From: Hymenobacter sp. PAMC 26628
GTDB taxonomy: Bacteria > Bacteroidota > Bacteroidia > Cytophagales > Hymenobacteraceae
Assembly: GCF_001562275.1 (NCBI RefSeq)
Contig: NZ_CP014304.1
Coordinates: forward strand, 1,860,001-1,924,000
Direction: 5' to 3'
Length of the DNA: 64,000 nt
The translations under genes were made by a program, and so were the position numbers. Below are positions 63,933 to 64,000 of this stretch, in pieces. Numbering within the stretch: the stretch's first letter is position 1; each line of letters starts with the position of its first letter. A model generated the notes under the pieces. That model saw nothing but the letters and a program-made list of their open reading frames with translations. It made no database searches and was not told the DNA's origin.

Positions 63933-64000
63933 GTGATACACGCCACCCGCTTTGCCGTTTTTGCCCGTGCTGGGTTGCTGCCCGGGGCCCTGGTGCTGGG
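63933..64000 (+). CDS. Possible start of another gene, cut by the window edge
   Basis: GTG at 63933 opens MIHATRFAVFARAGLLPGALVLG and runs off the end. Only 22 residues are available, so nothing can be said of its function; the promoter-like box just upstream supports a start here. Confidence 0.35.
   Translation, partial: MIHATRFAVFARAGLLPGALVL

Overview
The window is high-GC DNA from a member of the Bacteroidota, most likely Hymenobacteraceae and probably Hymenobacter or a close relative. The assignment rests on gene content: a secreted protein with a gliding-motility/type IX C-terminal domain, a PorE-like OmpA protein, a FecI/FecR (DUF4974-type)/STN surface-signalling set, DUF4199, DUF3570 and DUF4266 proteins, and a fused two-subunit 2-oxoacid dehydrogenase E1. 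It also rests on promoter-like TAnnTTTG boxes ahead of many genes. I saw no rRNA, tRNA, CRISPR array, prophage or transposase gene.

Layout. 0.2-4.4 kb: fused E1 dehydrogenase, a lipoprotein and a LuxE-like acyl-activating protein. 4.5-8.5 kb: lepA, a small gene broken by an early stop codon, folD and queE. 8.5-13 kb: PorE-like OmpA protein, a small exported protein, a DUF4177 protein and citrate synthase. 13-19.7 kb: mnmE, an MntR/DtxR-type regulator, fabH, a glycosyltransferase, dapD and msrA. 20.1-23.7 kb: a tight gene row encoding a Rieske protein, a thioredoxin-like protein, ApbE, DUF4266 and DUF3570. This looks like an extracytoplasmic redox system and has no recognisable flavin-accepting protein. 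24-30.5 kb: a type IX-exported protein, a lipoprotein, and a sigma factor/FecR/STN-barrel cassette. 31-41 kb: two oxidoreductases, 3-hydroxyacyl-CoA dehydrogenase, a short membrane peptide, outer-membrane and ABC-F proteins, DUF4199, an M48 protease and a LON-domain protein. 41-46 kb: amino-acid dehydrogenase, homogentisate dioxygenase and 4-hydroxyphenylpyruvate dioxygenase, with a divergent LysR regulator (tyrosine/phenylalanine breakdown). 46-58.9 kb: M1 aminopeptidase, mtgA, an amine oxidase broken by a stop codon, a remnant of rlmF, a 3D-domain protein, intact rlmF, a SnoaL-like protein, a 913-residue envelope protein, a NadR-like kinase and a luciferase-like oxidoreductase. 59-64 kb: CorA transporter, a GNAT/FemAB-like protein, a Wzx-like flippase and a family 2 glycosyltransferase, which look like the start of a surface-polysaccharide region.

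The most striking non-genic feature is the intergenic DNA. At least seven unrelated families of inverted-repeat elements sit in the gaps. Two are present in several copies: one occurs three times in 2.8 kb around the tyrosine genes, plus a diverged copy near 61.4 kb, and another occurs twice, each time between convergent genes. The hexamer GGGCCC is also strongly over-represented. Gene decay is visible at three places: two in-frame stop codons and one duplicated gene fragment.
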